Assembly (NCBI RefSeq): GCF_003996985.1
Contig: NZ_RJJX01000001.1
Location: 62,001-126,000, forward strand
DNA: 64,000 nucleotides
Direction of reading: 5' to 3'
Source: Ancylomarina longa
GTDB taxonomy: Bacteria; Bacteroidota; Bacteroidia; Bacteroidales; Marinifilaceae
The position numbers and the translations under genes were made by a program. The notes under the pieces were generated by a model. That model did no database searches. It worked only from the letters and a program-made list of their open reading frames with translations, and was not told the origin of the DNA. Below, one piece after another: positions 36,577-49,188 of the stretch; the first letter of the stretch is position 1; each line of letters starts with the position of its first letter.

Positions 36577-37566
36577 ATGCAAAATCTCGCACTACACACC
36601 AATATAAATGAGTACTCCACCAAAGAAGAATGGCAAGATCTTATTGGTGAGTTTTACAACAACAAGGAAATTACTCATACAAATCGAAAATATACAGATG
36701 CTATATTAAAATTGCGGCGAAACAAGTTGCCTGGTTTATCGCTAATAAGTCTGGAAAGTTTTGCGCCTTTCGATATTCCCTGCTTTAGGCAAAACAAGGA
36801 AACTTTATTTGCCATGCATTTTATGCTATGTGGCTCGATGCATTATTCTGTAAGACAGCACAGTTCGAAATTTGAAAACGGACAGAATAATATTTTGATA
36901 ATCCCCGAAAAATCACTGAGTTCCTTATTTTTTAACCGAAATACATTTTATTCCTACCGCAGCATTATTTTTCAAGATGATTATCTGGAACAGTTGATGA
37001 TGCGATATCCGGAAGCACTAGAGAGCCTGTTTCAAAAATACACTAAAGGAGAAACTTATTGTTTTGAACATCCCAATTTGATCAACACTCGTGAGATGAA
37101 TACTATTCTTTCACAAATAGATCACGCATCGGATTTGGGTAATATGGCACCACTATACGCCGAAGGCAAGATATTAGAACTATTATGCTTGCAAATTAAA
37201 GCCACAGATTGCACACAAAATACTCCACAAATTCGATTAAAAGCCGTGGATATTAAAAAAATAAAAGAAGTAAGTTATTTACTGACAAAGAATATAAGTT
37301 CTCCTCTTACAATTCAGCGACTTTCGCGTATGGTTGGATTAAACGAAAAAAAGTTGAAATATGGATTTAAACAAGTTTTTCATCAAACGATATTTCAATT
37401 TCACTTTAATCACAGAATGGCTCTGGCTCTTAAATTGCTTTGCGACAGCGATCTTACCATTCTTGAAATCGGCATTAAATGCGGATATGAATACCCTTCG
37501 CATTTTAGCACAGCCTTTAAAAACAAATATGGCGTGTCTCCCCTGCAATTCAGATCGAAACAATAA
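36577..37566 (+). CDS. AraC/XylS-family transcriptional regulator
   Basis: In this 329-residue protein the last 100 residues carry two helix-turn-helix units: SPLTIQRLSRMVGLNEKKLKYGFKQVFHQTIFQFH, then TILEIGIKCGYEYPSHFSTAFKNKYGVSPLQFR. The first 220 residues are a sensor-like domain without a recognised ligand site. The target is unknown; neither the divergent HU-like gene nor the convergent icd gene is an obvious partner. Confidence 0.9.
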   Translation: MQNLALHTNINEYSTKEEWQDLIGEFYNNKEITHTNRKYTDAILKLRRNKLPGLSLISLESFAPFDIPCFRQNKETLFAMHFMLCGSMHYSVRQHSSKFENGQNNILIIPEKSLSSLFFNRNTFYSYRSIIFQDDYLEQLMMRYPEALESLFQKYTKGETYCFEHPNLINTREMNTILSQIDHASDLGNMAPLYAEGKILELLCLQIKATDCTQNTPQIRLKAVDIKKIKEVSYLLTKNISSPLTIQRLSRMVGLNEKKLKYGFKQVFHQTIFQFHFNHRMALALKLLCDSDLTILEIGIKCGYEYPSHFSTAFKNKYGVSPLQFRSKQ

Positions 37567-37605
37567 GCTTGTTTTACTTACTAATTCAAAACTTATGGCA
37601 AAAAA

Positions 37606-37630
37606 AAAGACCTCCCGTTAGGAGGCCTTT
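37606..37630 (-). terminator. Terminator of icd
   Basis: AAAG-A-CCTCC pairs with GGAGG-C-CTTT around a 5-nt loop. On the minus strand a run of T follows, 29 nt after the stop. Confidence 0.85.
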
Positions 37631-37658
37631 CAAATATTTATTCAATTGGTATATTCAA

Positions 37659-39905
<2,247 letters not shown>

Positions 39906-40054
39906 TTAAATAATCTTTTAAAATTTGTTTTAAATTATATTCTTGTTTGAATTTATCCCCCATCAAACTGGGCATAAACATATGTAATTTTTTTATTTTA
40001 CAATTTAAAAATGATCACTTTTTAACGATTTTTTTCTTTAATTACAACTACCTA

Positions 40055-40092
40055 AAAATAAGGCTTCTGTATTAATACAGAAGCCTTATTTT
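40055..40092 (-). terminator. Terminator of dnaX
   Basis: This is a perfect 38-bp palindrome (19-bp arms, 40055-40073 and 40074-40092) with T at its ends, located between dnaX and icd on the same strand. Confidence 0.88.
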
Positions 40093-40130
40093 AGCCAATT
40101 CTAATATGCTATACATCATGTTTTTTGTTT

Positions 40131-41900
40131 TTATTCAAAGTCAAGGGAAAATTTTTGTTTCAGGACTCCTAAAGCAGGGTTTTTTTCACACAAATAATTA
40201 AATCTATCGGTATCGGTGAATACTCTTTTTTTGCTTGTTGTCTTCAACATTTCGGTCGTCAACTCTATCTTAACATTATTCAATTCTCTTCTTAAATAAT
40301 TTTGAACCTCCCCTTTCACCGAATTCACATCATCTTCTTGCAATGGGTTGCTCACTTGAATCACTACTTTAAAATCCTCCAATACTTTTGGTGAATTAAC
40401 TGTTAGTGCAAGACGAATTCTTTCACTCTTATTCTTTGCTTTCACAAAATCCTTTAGCTTGAAAAGTACTTGTTTCGAGTTAAAAGACTCCTTCCCGATA
40501 ACTTCCGTGTTATAGGATGATTCTTTCTGCGATTCCTTATTCTCAGCTACCTGTTTCTTTATCCCACTTTGCATTGCTTGCTTGATAGAAACAGTAGTTG
40601 TATATCCAATCTTTGATTTAGGTGAAGTAGTTTCCTTCGAAACAACTTGTTTATCGCCATAAATCTTCTTGCTATCTGACATAACCGTTTCGCTATTTGC
40701 CTGATACGAAACGTTACCCGAAGATTTTTGAGAATTATCATCGACAGAAACATTTATCTTCTGTAGTTTCTTAGAATTCTCAATTTCCGCTATTCCTTTT
40801 TTTTTTAACTCAATTATTTGAGATAATTGAATCAGGCTAAGCTCTATTAATAAGCGTGGATTCTGACTTGTCTTATAGTTGATACCACACTGATTTAATA
40901 TTTTGAGTGCTTCGTAAAGGAAATCAAGCGGGCATTTTTTTGCCTGGTCTACATATTTTTGCTTCACGCTATCACTAACCTCAAGTAATTGTATCGTTGC
41001 AGCATCCTTACCAACCAATACATCGCGAATATGAGCACTTAAACCAGAAATAAAATGCTGTCCTTCGAATCCCTTCTCTAAGATTTCATTTAGAAGAATT
41101 AGCACTTCCGCAACTTTCCCTTCCAAAAAGGCATCAACCATTTTAAAATAATAATCATAGTCCAAAACATTTAAATTCTGAATTACATGATCAAATGAAA
41201 TTTCCTTTCCGGAAAAACTCACAATCTGGTCGAAGATAGACAAGGCATCGCGCATAGCTCCATCCGCTTTTTGAGCAATCACATTTAATGCTTCCTCTTC
41301 AACATGCACCGCTTCTTTTTCGGCAATATACTTTAAATGCAATACGGCATCAGCAACCTTAATTCGACTAAAATCGAATATCTGACAACGGGATAGAATC
41401 GTTGGTAATATTTTGTGTTTCTCGGTAGTTGCTAAAACAAAAATAGCGTGTGCAGGAGGTTCTTCTAAGGTTTTAAGAAATGCATTAAAAGCATTTGCCG
41501 ATAACATATGAACCTCGTCAATAATATAGATGCTATAATTTCCAATTTGAGGCGGAATACGAACCTGATCGATAAGCGTACGGATATCATCCACCGAATT
41601 ATTCGAGGCTGCATCCAACTCATGAATATTATAGGAACGATTTTCATTAAAAGCCTTACAGGATTCACATTCATTACATGCCTCAAACTCTGAGGTGATT
41701 TGAGAGCAATTTATTGTTTTAGCAAATATTCTTGCACAAGATGTTTTGCCAACACCACGCGGACCACAAAAAAGGTACGCATGTGCCAAATGACTATTTT
41801 TAATAGCATTTTTAAGGGTAAGCGTTATTGATTCTTGTCCAACTACACTTGAAAAGGCAGAAGGACGATATTTTCGAGCTGAAACTATAAAATTCTCCAT
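40131..41900 (-). CDS. dnaX: DNA polymerase III subunits gamma/tau
   Basis: In this 589-residue clamp-loader ATPase, Walker A is FCGPRGVGKTSCARIFAK (near 44-61), the zinc module is CSQ..CNECESC (near 65-82), Walker B is YIIDEVHML and the SRC arginine finger is in TILSRCQIF. Residues 370-480 are a low-complexity linker; the last 110 are the tau-type C-terminal domain. A possible frameshift site to make gamma was not obvious: A runs occur near codon 375, but none with a clear slippery hairpin. Confidence 0.95.
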   Translation of the reverse strand: MENFIVSARKYRPSAFSSVVGQESITLTLKNAIKNSHLAHAYLFCGPRGVGKTSCARIFAKTINCSQITSEFEACNECESCKAFNENRSYNIHELDAASNNSVDDIRTLIDQVRIPPQIGNYSIYIIDEVHMLSANAFNAFLKTLEEPPAHAIFVLATTEKHKILPTILSRCQIFDFSRIKVADAVLHLKYIAEKEAVHVEEEALNVIAQKADGAMRDALSIFDQIVSFSGKEISFDHVIQNLNVLDYDYYFKMVDAFLEGKVAEVLILLNEILEKGFEGQHFISGLSAHIRDVLVGKDAATIQLLEVSDSVKQKYVDQAKKCPLDFLYEALKILNQCGINYKTSQNPRLLIELSLIQLSQIIELKKKGIAEIENSKKLQKINVSVDDNSQKSSGNVSYQANSETVMSDSKKIYGDKQVVSKETTSPKSKIGYTTTVSIKQAMQSGIKKQVAENKESQKESSYNTEVIGKESFNSKQVLFKLKDFVKAKNKSERIRLALTVNSPKVLEDFKVVIQVSNPLQEDDVNSVKGEVQNYLRRELNNVKIELTTEMLKTTSKKRVFTDTDRFNYLCEKNPALGVLKQKFSLDFE

Positions 41901-42104
41901 ATAATAGTAAGAACAAAAGCGGATCTACTTTCTTTTGTAAGAAGATCAAATATACTGAAACGATAATAATAATAAGTCAATTAATGACTAAGATTTTTTC
42001 ACACTTAATTAAAACAATAAGCTACAATAGCTTACAAGGATATTTCTAATGTCGAATTATCTCTTTATACTAAAAAAGGAAATCCATAAAAATAAAAAAT
42101 CTTT

Positions 42105-44300
42105 TTATTCAAGTAAATTATATCTGGATACACGAACAACTCCTTTGATTCTTTTTAATTTCACGATTAAAGTATCCAGATGTTCTGTATTAGAAACCAC
42201 CACAGTTAATTTCCCATCAAAACTACCGTCATTAGTATCTACAGAAATAGATCTCATTTGTACCCGAAGATCTTTAGAGATAACATCTGAAATATTACTA
42301 ACAATTCCTAACTCATCATTACCGGTGACATGGATTACTGCCTGATAGGATGCAGAGCCTTTCTCCGACCAATTCGCTTTTACCACACGATAAGGATATC
42401 GGGTTTGCATTTCTTTCGCATTTGAGCATCCAACCCGATGAATACGAATTCCCTTACCTATCGTAAGAAAACCAAAAATATCATCTCCAAATATAGGATT
42501 ACAGCATTTTGCCAGTGAGTAATCCACATTGGATATATTTTGATCTACAATTAGTACATCGTCCCCTTCCTTTACAATTTTCCGTGGAGAATAAGCTGGG
42601 ACTTCTGTTGCTACAAGTTTTTCCTCTTCCTCTTGTTTCGTCAGAATATCTTTAATTTCAGACAAATCATGTAAGTCTGTAGCAATACCAAAATACAGAT
42701 CCATTGCCAACTTGTATTTGTAATGGCTCATCAGCTTTCGGACATTCTCATCACAAAATTCAATCTTCCAATTCTTCATTCTGCGTTTCAGCGTTTCTTT
42801 TCCAAGATCTGCCTCCTTCATCATATTCTCCTTCATGGAGAGTCGAATTTTGTTCTTAGCCTTTGTAGTTTTAACAAAACTCAACCAATCGGATTTTGGT
42901 TTTTGGGAATTAGAAGTGGTGATAGCAACCTGGTCTCCGTTTTTTAGTTCCTGACGAATGGAAACATTGCGTTGGTTTATTGTACCACCAATACATTTAT
43001 CTCCTAAATCGGAGTGTATAGAATAAGCAAAATCAAGTAAAGTAGCTCCTGCCGGCAATTGTTTTAAATCCCCTTTAGGCGTAAAAACATAGATTTCCTT
43101 ATTATATAAATCAGCTTTAAATTCATCAATTAAATCAATAGAATTTCCTTGTTGACTCTCTAAAACTTCACGAATATCCTGCAACCAATTATCCAGTCCT
43201 CCTTCCTCTTTTTGTCCCTTATATTTCCAGTGAGCAGCGAATCCCTGTTCTGCAATTTTATTCATCCTTTTGGTACGGATTTGCACTTCTACCCATCTGT
43301 TTTGCGGACCTAATACAGTGGTATGTAAAGATTCATAACCATTCGATTTCGGAATAGTAATCCAATCTCTTAGTCTTTCCGGATTTGGTCTGTACAAATC
43401 ACTTACAGCAGAATATACTTTCCAGCAATCTGATTTTTCTTTTCGGGGTGACGATTTTAAGATAATACGAATGGCAAAAATATCATATACTTCCTCAAAT
43501 TCCACCTGTTTTTTTTCCATCTTATTCAGGATGGAAGCAATTGTCTTGGTACGCGCTTTAATCTTGTATTTTAGATGATGCTGATCTAATTCCTTTTTTA
43601 TGGGAGTAACGAAATCTTCGATAAAACTCAATCGCTGTTCTTCCGTGTCCTTCAGTTTTTGAAGAATTTCAAAATAAATATCAGGTTTAAGGTAACGCAA
43701 AGCCAAATCTTCCATATCCGATTTGACATTATACATGCCCAATCGGTGTGCAAGAGGAATATACAGAAACTCAATTTCTGTTGCCAGTGCTTTTTGTTCC
43801 TGTACTGACTTATTACCAACATTTCTCAGATGAAACAAACGATCTGCGAGTATGATCAATACCACCCGAACATCATCAGCAAAACTTAGTAATAGTTTTC
43901 TGAAATTATCGGAATGTTGGCTTGTATTTTGTTTGTAAATGTCCGTTACCTTAACCAAACCACTAATAATCTGGGCTACTTTGGAGCCAAATAAACGTTT
44001 AATCTCCGAGATGCTTATACGATCTTTTTGAACAATATCGTAAAGCAAGGAACAGATAACTGAAGTTCTCCCCAATCCCAGTTCTTCCACCACAATTTGA
44101 GATATTGAAAGTGTTCTGTAAATCGCCGGCTCCCCATTACTACGCCGCTTCCCATCCTGGTCTTGTAAAGATAAATCGAATGCTCTTCTTACCAGTTTAA
44201 TATCGGCTCTGGTAACAATATTCTTGCAGGTTTCCAGTAAATGTTTATATCTAAATAAGATCTGCCTTCTTTCTTCTGCTGCTTGCAATAGTTCTGTCAT
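42105..44300 (-). CDS. relA: RelA-type (p)ppGpp synthetase with degenerate hydrolase domain
   Basis: This 731-residue long RSH protein has an HD region (1-190), synthetase (about 230-370), TGS (about 390-455) and a C-terminal ACT domain. The synthetase looks intact, with RLRDWITIPKSNGYESLHTTV and WVEVQIRTKRM. The hydrolase region has lost key residues: the first His is Arg62 in EPAIYRT, the HD pair is Tyr87-Asp88, and the catalytic Glu-Asp is Gln91-Lys92. It should therefore make (p)ppGpp in the stringent response but not degrade it, and a separate SpoT-type enzyme elsewhere is expected. Confidence 0.9.
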   Translation of the reverse strand: MTELLQAAEERRQILFRYKHLLETCKNIVTRADIKLVRRAFDLSLQDQDGKRRSNGEPAIYRTLSISQIVVEELGLGRTSVICSLLYDIVQKDRISISEIKRLFGSKVAQIISGLVKVTDIYKQNTSQHSDNFRKLLLSFADDVRVVLIILADRLFHLRNVGNKSVQEQKALATEIEFLYIPLAHRLGMYNVKSDMEDLALRYLKPDIYFEILQKLKDTEEQRLSFIEDFVTPIKKELDQHHLKYKIKARTKTIASILNKMEKKQVEFEEVYDIFAIRIILKSSPRKEKSDCWKVYSAVSDLYRPNPERLRDWITIPKSNGYESLHTTVLGPQNRWVEVQIRTKRMNKIAEQGFAAHWKYKGQKEEGGLDNWLQDIREVLESQQGNSIDLIDEFKADLYNKEIYVFTPKGDLKQLPAGATLLDFAYSIHSDLGDKCIGGTINQRNVSIRQELKNGDQVAITTSNSQKPKSDWLSFVKTTKAKNKIRLSMKENMMKEADLGKETLKRRMKNWKIEFCDENVRKLMSHYKYKLAMDLYFGIATDLHDLSEIKDILTKQEEEEKLVATEVPAYSPRKIVKEGDDVLIVDQNISNVDYSLAKCCNPIFGDDIFGFLTIGKGIRIHRVGCSNAKEMQTRYPYRVVKANWSEKGSASYQAVIHVTGNDELGIVSNISDVISKDLRVQMRSISVDTNDGSFDGKLTVVVSNTEHLDTLIVKLKRIKGVVRVSRYNLLE

Positions 44301-44567
44301 AATTACTTACTTAGCTAATATTCACTTGTACTCAAGTTGTTTATTACCTGATAATTCAGGCACCTTCCTATTTATAGAATCAACCCTTTGTTTTGAGCAC
44401 AATAAAAGTATAAAAGCAATTAAAGACTGGCAAGCGGATTCCGACTTTTTAACGATTCATCTAAAAATAAAACAGGAATCATTTTGTGCAGAAGAACATA
44501 GAGATTCTAAATTTCCACAGCATTTTATTTTATTGTATTTCACCTGCCAATAAATCGTCGGATTTAC

Positions 44568-44575
44568 TAAATTTG
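44568..44575 (+). promoter_or_regulatory. -7 promoter box for hemD-hemL
   Basis: TAAATTTG matches TAnnTTTG exactly. It lies 33 nt before the chosen hemD ATG and inside the longer open frame that starts at 44486, which supports the shorter start. Confidence 0.6.
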
Positions 44576-44608
44576 TTAGCTCAGCAATTAAATGATGAAA
44601 ATCCGAGC

Positions 44609-45313
44609 ATGGCAGATATTAATTTCAAAAATATTCTTTTTACAAGATCCATTTCGGAGGAACAACGTCAATTTGGTAAAAATATGGGGCTTTTAATTAG
44701 CGATTTTCCTTTTATCGAAATTGAATTACAAAGTATTTCCCAAACACAAATCGAATGGATTAATTCTCATAAGGAAGCTGCGTGGATATTTACTAGTCAG
44801 AATGCAGTAAGAAGTATTTCCAGAATTCTTCCACAACTCAACGAAAGCTCAAAAAAGCAATCTTATGCAGTTGGGAAGAAGACCGCTCTGGAATTGGAAA
44901 AATTGGGGATTCAACCTTTGATTCCCGATCAGCACAATGCGATTGCTTTAGTAGAAATCTTAAAACAAAGTCCAACAAAATCATACATTTATTTTACAGG
45001 GAATTTAAGACGAAACACGATTATCAACTACTTTACGGATAATGAAATTGCATATCAGGAAATCCCCTGCTATCAAACCAAATTGATTCAGCCGGAAATA
45101 GAAATTAAATCCTACGATGCCATCTGTTTTTGCAGTCCGAGTGCAGTAATCAGCTTTTTTAAAAAGTACCGTCCTGATAATAATATTCCCTGTATTGCCA
45201 TTGGAAATACTACAGCAATAAAGTTGTTAGAATATACCGAATCTGTTGTGCTTGCCGGGCAAACAAACATACCTGCCATGTTAGAAATATGTCACAACTA
45301 TTTAAAATTATAA
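44609..45313 (+). CDS. hemD: Uroporphyrinogen-III synthase
   Basis: A 234-residue enzyme that closes hydroxymethylbilane to uroporphyrinogen III. Sequence conservation in HemD is weak, but [11 protein letters not shown] at the start, [27 protein letters not shown] and the [16 protein letters not shown] segment with [12 protein letters not shown] are typical. The longer frame from 44486 was rejected because a promoter box lies inside it and the start [13 protein letters not shown] fits the family. hemL follows after 10 nt. Confidence 0.88.
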   Translation: MADINFKNILFTRSISEEQRQFGKNMGLLISDFPFIEIELQSISQTQIEWINSHKEAAWIFTSQNAVRSISRILPQLNESSKKQSYAVGKKTALELEKLGIQPLIPDQHNAIALVEILKQSPTKSYIYFTGNLRRNTIINYFTDNEIAYQEIPCYQTKLIQPEIEIKSYDAICFCSPSAVISFFKKYRPDNNIPCIAIGNTTAIKLLEYTESVVLAGQTNIPAMLEICHNYLKL

Positions 45314-45323
45314 AATCAACACT

Positions 45324-46616
45324 ATGTATCAATACAAAAGAAGCTCTGAATTATTTGATGAAGCCAAAAAATACATTCCCGGAGGAGTAAACTCGCCTGT
45401 TCGTGCTTATAAATCGGTTGGTGGAACTCCTATTTTTATCGAGAAAGCAAAAGGAAGTATCCTTACTGATGTAGATGGAAATGAATATATCGATTATATT
45501 TCCTCCTGGGGGCCAATGATTCTGGGACATGCCTACCCGAAAGTAATTAAAGCTATTAAGGAAAAAGTAGAAGATTCCACCTCTTTTGGCGCACCCACCG
45601 AATTGGAAGTTGATATTGCCAAATTAATTGTGAATATGGTTCCTAATATCGACATGGTGAGAATGGTAAACTCAGGTACCGAAGCATGTATGAGTGCCAT
45701 ACGTGTTGCGCGAGGGTATACCGGCAAAAACAAATTCATCAAATTTGAAGGATGCTATCACGGACATGCCGATTCATTCCTTATTAAAGCTGGAAGTGGT
45801 GCAAGTACCTTCGGAGAACCTAATTCTCCGGGAGTAACTCCAGGAACAGCAAACGACACACTTACTGCAAAATACAATGATATTGAAAGCGTAAAAGAAG
45901 TAGTTGCCGAAAATAAAGGCGAAATCGCAGCAATTATAGTGGAAGCTATTGCCGGTAATATGGGTTGTGTTCTTCCTAAAAAAGGATTCCTCGAAGACTT
46001 AAGAGAACTTTGTACTAAGGAAGGTATTTTACTGATATTTGACGAGGTAATGTCAGGTTTTAGATTAGCAAAAGGTGGTGCTCAGGAATATTTTGGTATT
46101 AAAGCTGATTTGGTAACTTTTGGTAAGGTGATAGGTGGCGGAATGCCAGTTGGTGCATATGCCGGTTCGAGTGAGATCATGAATATCGTATCGCCCGTAG
46201 GTCCCGTGTATCAGGCAGGAACCTTGTCGGGTAATCCCATAGCTATGATTGCAGGATACACCCTTTTAAAAGAACTGAATGCCAACCCACAGCTATTTAC
46301 CGAATTGGCAGACAAAACCGAATACCTTCACAAGGGATTGGATAAAGTATTACAAGCTTCCGGATTCGATTACCGAATCAACCGTTGTGGTTCTATGCTT
46401 AGCATTTTCTTTACGGATACGGATGTGGTGGATTTCGATAGCGCAGCTACTGCCAATAACGCGAAATTCCCAAAATTCTTTCATGAAATGTTGAAACGGG
46501 GAATTTACTTGCCTCCCTCCTCTTTCGAAAGTTATTTCCTATCCAATTCATTGACTTACGAGATGCTGGATAAAACCATTCAGGCAGCAAAAGAATCGCT
46601 GGAAGCAATGAAATAG
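45324..46616 (+). CDS. hemL: Glutamate-1-semialdehyde 2,1-aminomutase
   Basis: This 430-residue PLP enzyme forms 5-aminolevulinate in the C5 pathway. Markers are [18 protein letters not shown]-like residues near 14-31, [43 protein letters not shown], and the PLP lysine in [19 protein letters not shown] (near 266). It is in an operon with hemD and complements hemA, encoded on the other strand at 52882-54135. Confidence 0.95.
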   Translation: MYQYKRSSELFDEAKKYIPGGVNSPVRAYKSVGGTPIFIEKAKGSILTDVDGNEYIDYISSWGPMILGHAYPKVIKAIKEKVEDSTSFGAPTELEVDIAKLIVNMVPNIDMVRMVNSGTEACMSAIRVARGYTGKNKFIKFEGCYHGHADSFLIKAGSGASTFGEPNSPGVTPGTANDTLTAKYNDIESVKEVVAENKGEIAAIIVEAIAGNMGCVLPKKGFLEDLRELCTKEGILLIFDEVMSGFRLAKGGAQEYFGIKADLVTFGKVIGGGMPVGAYAGSSEIMNIVSPVGPVYQAGTLSGNPIAMIAGYTLLKELNANPQLFTELADKTEYLHKGLDKVLQASGFDYRINRCGSMLSIFFTDTDVVDFDSAATANNAKFPKFFHEMLKRGIYLPPSSFESYFLSNSLTYEMLDKTIQAAKESLEAMK

Positions 46617-46623
46617 TAATAAA

Positions 46624-46650
46624 CCCGGCAGGATTTAAATTCCTGCCGGG
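46624..46650 (+). terminator. Strong hairpin between hemL and the dehydratase gene
   Basis: CCCGGCAGGA pairs perfectly with TCCTGCCGGG around a 7-nt loop. No T tract follows, so it may act as a processing or stability element rather than a full terminator. Confidence 0.6.
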
Positions 46651-46673
46651 ACACAACCCCAAAATCCCAAAAT

Positions 46674-47615
46674 ATGATGATCTCCAAAGAAAATTTACTG
46701 GAAACACAACAAAGAATACAGGCCTTCATTCATCGAACTCCTGTCCTTAGCTCCCAACTCATTAATGAAATGATTGGTGCTGACATCTATTTTAAATGTG
46801 AGAATTTTCAGAAGATGGGAGCATTTAAAATGCGAGGTGCTACCAATGCAATCCTTCAGTTATCGGAAATAGAAAAAGGCTTTGGTGTGGCAACCCACTC
46901 CTCGGGAAATTTTGCTCAGGCTCTGGCTCTGGCTGCCAAACTGCAAGGAATGAAAGCCTATATTGTAATGCCGTCGAATGCGCCACAAGTAAAAAAGAAT
47001 GCTGTAAAAGGCTATGGCGGTGAAATAATCGAGTGCACTCCTACTCTGGAAGCCCGCGAAACCACGCTTACTGAAGTAGTTAACAAAACAGGAGCAGTAT
47101 TCTTACATCCGTACAACGATTATCATGTAATAGAAGGACAAGCAACTGCGGCTATGGAATTAATCGAGGATCATAACGATCTGGAAGTTATTTTTGCACC
47201 AGTTGGTGGCGGAGGATTACTTTCCGGAACTGCTTTGGCTGCTCATTATTTTTCTCCAGATACAAAAGTTATTGCAGGAGAACCTATGGGAGCTGATGAT
47301 GCCTGGCAATCTTTTCAAAAGGGTGAAATTGTTCTACAAACTAATCCTCAAACCATTGCAGACGGTCTGCTTACCTCCTTGGGCGATAAAACTTTTCCAA
47401 TAATTAAAGATCACGTAAGTGATATTATTCGCGTAGAGGAAGAGGAGATTATTGCTGCGATGCGTTTAATTTGGGAGCGAATGAAAATTGTTGTCGAACC
47501 ATCGAGTGCTGTGGCCTTAGCGGCCTTAATCAAAGAAAAATCCAAATATAAAGGCAAAAAAATTGGAATTATTCTTTCTGGCGGGAATGTAGAATTGACA
47601 AAACTTCCTTTTTAA
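46674..47615 (+). CDS. PLP-dependent threonine/serine dehydratase or serine racemase
   Basis: This 313-residue fold-type II PLP enzyme carries its Schiff-base lysine in GAFKMRGATNA (near 51-61), the THSSGNFAQALA loop and the phosphate-binding GGGGLLSG. The absence of a C-terminal ACT domain separates it from the biosynthetic, isoleucine-regulated IlvA and groups it with catabolic threonine dehydratases and serine racemases. The exact substrate cannot be read from the sequence. It follows hemL after a strong hairpin. Confidence 0.85.
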   Translation: MMISKENLLETQQRIQAFIHRTPVLSSQLINEMIGADIYFKCENFQKMGAFKMRGATNAILQLSEIEKGFGVATHSSGNFAQALALAAKLQGMKAYIVMPSNAPQVKKNAVKGYGGEIIECTPTLEARETTLTEVVNKTGAVFLHPYNDYHVIEGQATAAMELIEDHNDLEVIFAPVGGGGLLSGTALAAHYFSPDTKVIAGEPMGADDAWQSFQKGEIVLQTNPQTIADGLLTSLGDKTFPIIKDHVSDIIRVEEEEIIAAMRLIWERMKIVVEPSSAVALAALIKEKSKYKGKKIGIILSGGNVELTKLPF

Positions 47616-47641
47616 TTATTCGCCTACAATTCTGTAGCTAA

Positions 47642-48154
47642 ATGGATTTTGAGAAATTATTAGAACCCTTTCCGGTAAAAAAAGAGGCCGAATTAATTGC
47701 ACAGAGCATTGCCAATGATCCCAAAAACATGAACAAGCTTTGGGAATTTGCCATTGGCAATGCTAAAAATTCCTGGCGGGCATCCTGGCTAATGGATAAA
47801 GTGTATGACATTGCACCTGAATTGATACGCCCCTACCTGAATGACATGATTGCTTTACTACCTGATTTAACAAACGAAAGCAAAAAGCGACAGTTTTTAA
47901 AGATTATCAGTTTAGAGCCACTTCCCGAAAATATATCAGGAAAATTCATCAATCATTGCTTCGACTTATTAATGACTGGCACAACAGCAGTTGCTGTCCA
48001 GGTATATGCCATGCAAATTCTATATAATTTTTCTATCCGTGAACCGGATATCCAAAACGAATTGGCATTAATCCTCACCGAACAAATGGAAAATGGAACA
48101 GCTGGATTTTGTTCCCGTGCCAGAAAGATATTAAAGGCAATCTCCAATAGCTGA
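47642..48154 (+). CDS. Hypothetical HEAT-like helical repeat protein
   Basis: This 170-residue, soluble, all-helical protein has a pattern of paired amphipathic helices (KLWEFAIGNAKNSWRASWLMDKV, YLNDMIALLPDLTNESKKRQFLKII, AVAVQVYAMQILYNFSI) that suggests HEAT or armadillo repeats. There are no catalytic motifs. It is 26 nt after the dehydratase gene and probably co-transcribed. Function unknown. Confidence 0.65.
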   Translation: MDFEKLLEPFPVKKEAELIAQSIANDPKNMNKLWEFAIGNAKNSWRASWLMDKVYDIAPELIRPYLNDMIALLPDLTNESKKRQFLKIISLEPLPENISGKFINHCFDLLMTGTTAVAVQVYAMQILYNFSIREPDIQNELALILTEQMENGTAGFCSRARKILKAISNS

Positions 48155-48273
48155 CGTGTTTAAAAAAACAATTGAGCATTCTATTACCATTTCAATAAAA
48201 AATTACCCTTGGCTGTATTATTTATCAGTAAAAACTAGTAATTTGCATACTGTACAATTTAATTACAAACCTT

Positions 48274-49086
48274 ATGCAAAAAGAAAACATTGAATTAAAG
48301 ACAATAGAAGAAAAGCTGCAATCGCTTACAGAAAATTTTCCCAACTCCTCTCTAATAAATAGTAATGTATCTCCTCAGCATATTACTGATATTCTTGAAA
48401 GTATTCCTACCAAAAAAATTATCAAAACATGTATTCCCATTGGCATTTATCTACAAGAAGCAGAAAATCTGGCACAATGGTGTCTTACAGATATTGTTCC
48501 GCTTAGCAAACTTGGAGTTGACAGGGAGAAATTGGAAGACCTGCAATTACGAACCAAGATATTAAGGCAAACTCAAACCCAATGGGTTCAGGATAAGAAT
48601 TCCATCCCTGAGGATAAAAAGCCATGGGAGACAATCGAGAAACAGCTATGGACTTTACAAGATGAACTGCTGTTTGCCTTTCGATTTGCTTTTCGCGATC
48701 ATCCCGAACTAAGAGATAAAGTAAAATGGAATCCCAAAAGAAAAAATCAAAGATTTATCATACAAGACCTGCGTGATCTGGCTGAAATAGGCAATGAAAA
48801 TTTGGGACTTCTAAGCGCAATCAACTTTAAGCCAGAGCTATTAGAAGAAGCCATCCTATTGTCTCAAAAATCAGCCGTAATGCTGGCAAACTACCATATG
48901 TCTCATAAGAAAAGTACCGATTCAAAACTTTTGCGTGATAAGGCCTATACTTATTTAAAAAATTTAGTAGACGAAATTCGGAATGCAGGTAAATATCTGT
49001 TTCGTGATAATCCGGAACGCCTTAAGGGATATAAAAGCGAGTTCTGGCAAGGCCAAAATAGGAATCGCAGAAATAAAAAGATTTAA
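48274..49086 (+). CDS. Unrecognised helical protein, array-associated paralog 2
   Basis: This 270-residue, charged, soluble protein is homologous to the product of 17233-17964 over its whole length apart from some 25 extra residues at the N-terminus. Conserved blocks are TKKII, IPIGIYLQEAENL (near 54-66), QTQW, LLFAFRFAFRDHPEL, FIIQDLRDLAEIGNENLGLL and LRDKAYTYLKNLVDEIRNAGKYLF (near 221-244), which is the best-conserved part. No enzymatic motif, signal or membrane segment is visible. A -7-like TAATTTG lies about 35 nt upstream. Periodic array B begins about 100 nt after the stop. Confidence 0.8.
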   Translation: MQKENIELKTIEEKLQSLTENFPNSSLINSNVSPQHITDILESIPTKKIIKTCIPIGIYLQEAENLAQWCLTDIVPLSKLGVDREKLEDLQLRTKILRQTQTQWVQDKNSIPEDKKPWETIEKQLWTLQDELLFAFRFAFRDHPELRDKVKWNPKRKNQRFIIQDLRDLAEIGNENLGLLSAINFKPELLEEAILLSQKSAVMLANYHMSHKKSTDSKLLRDKAYTYLKNLVDEIRNAGKYLFRDNPERLKGYKSEFWQGQNRNRRNKKI

Positions 49087-49188
49087 ATTCTGGTTCTGAT
49101 CTTATACTTGCAGTCCTTACAGCTAAAAATTCTGTTCTTCATTAAAGTCAGAATCTTGTAATACCTTAAAACACTACAAACTAGCAGT

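Noticed and set aside
44486-44608. Longer N-terminus for hemD
   Set aside because: A perfect -7 promoter box lies within it, and the family start matches the ATG at 44609.
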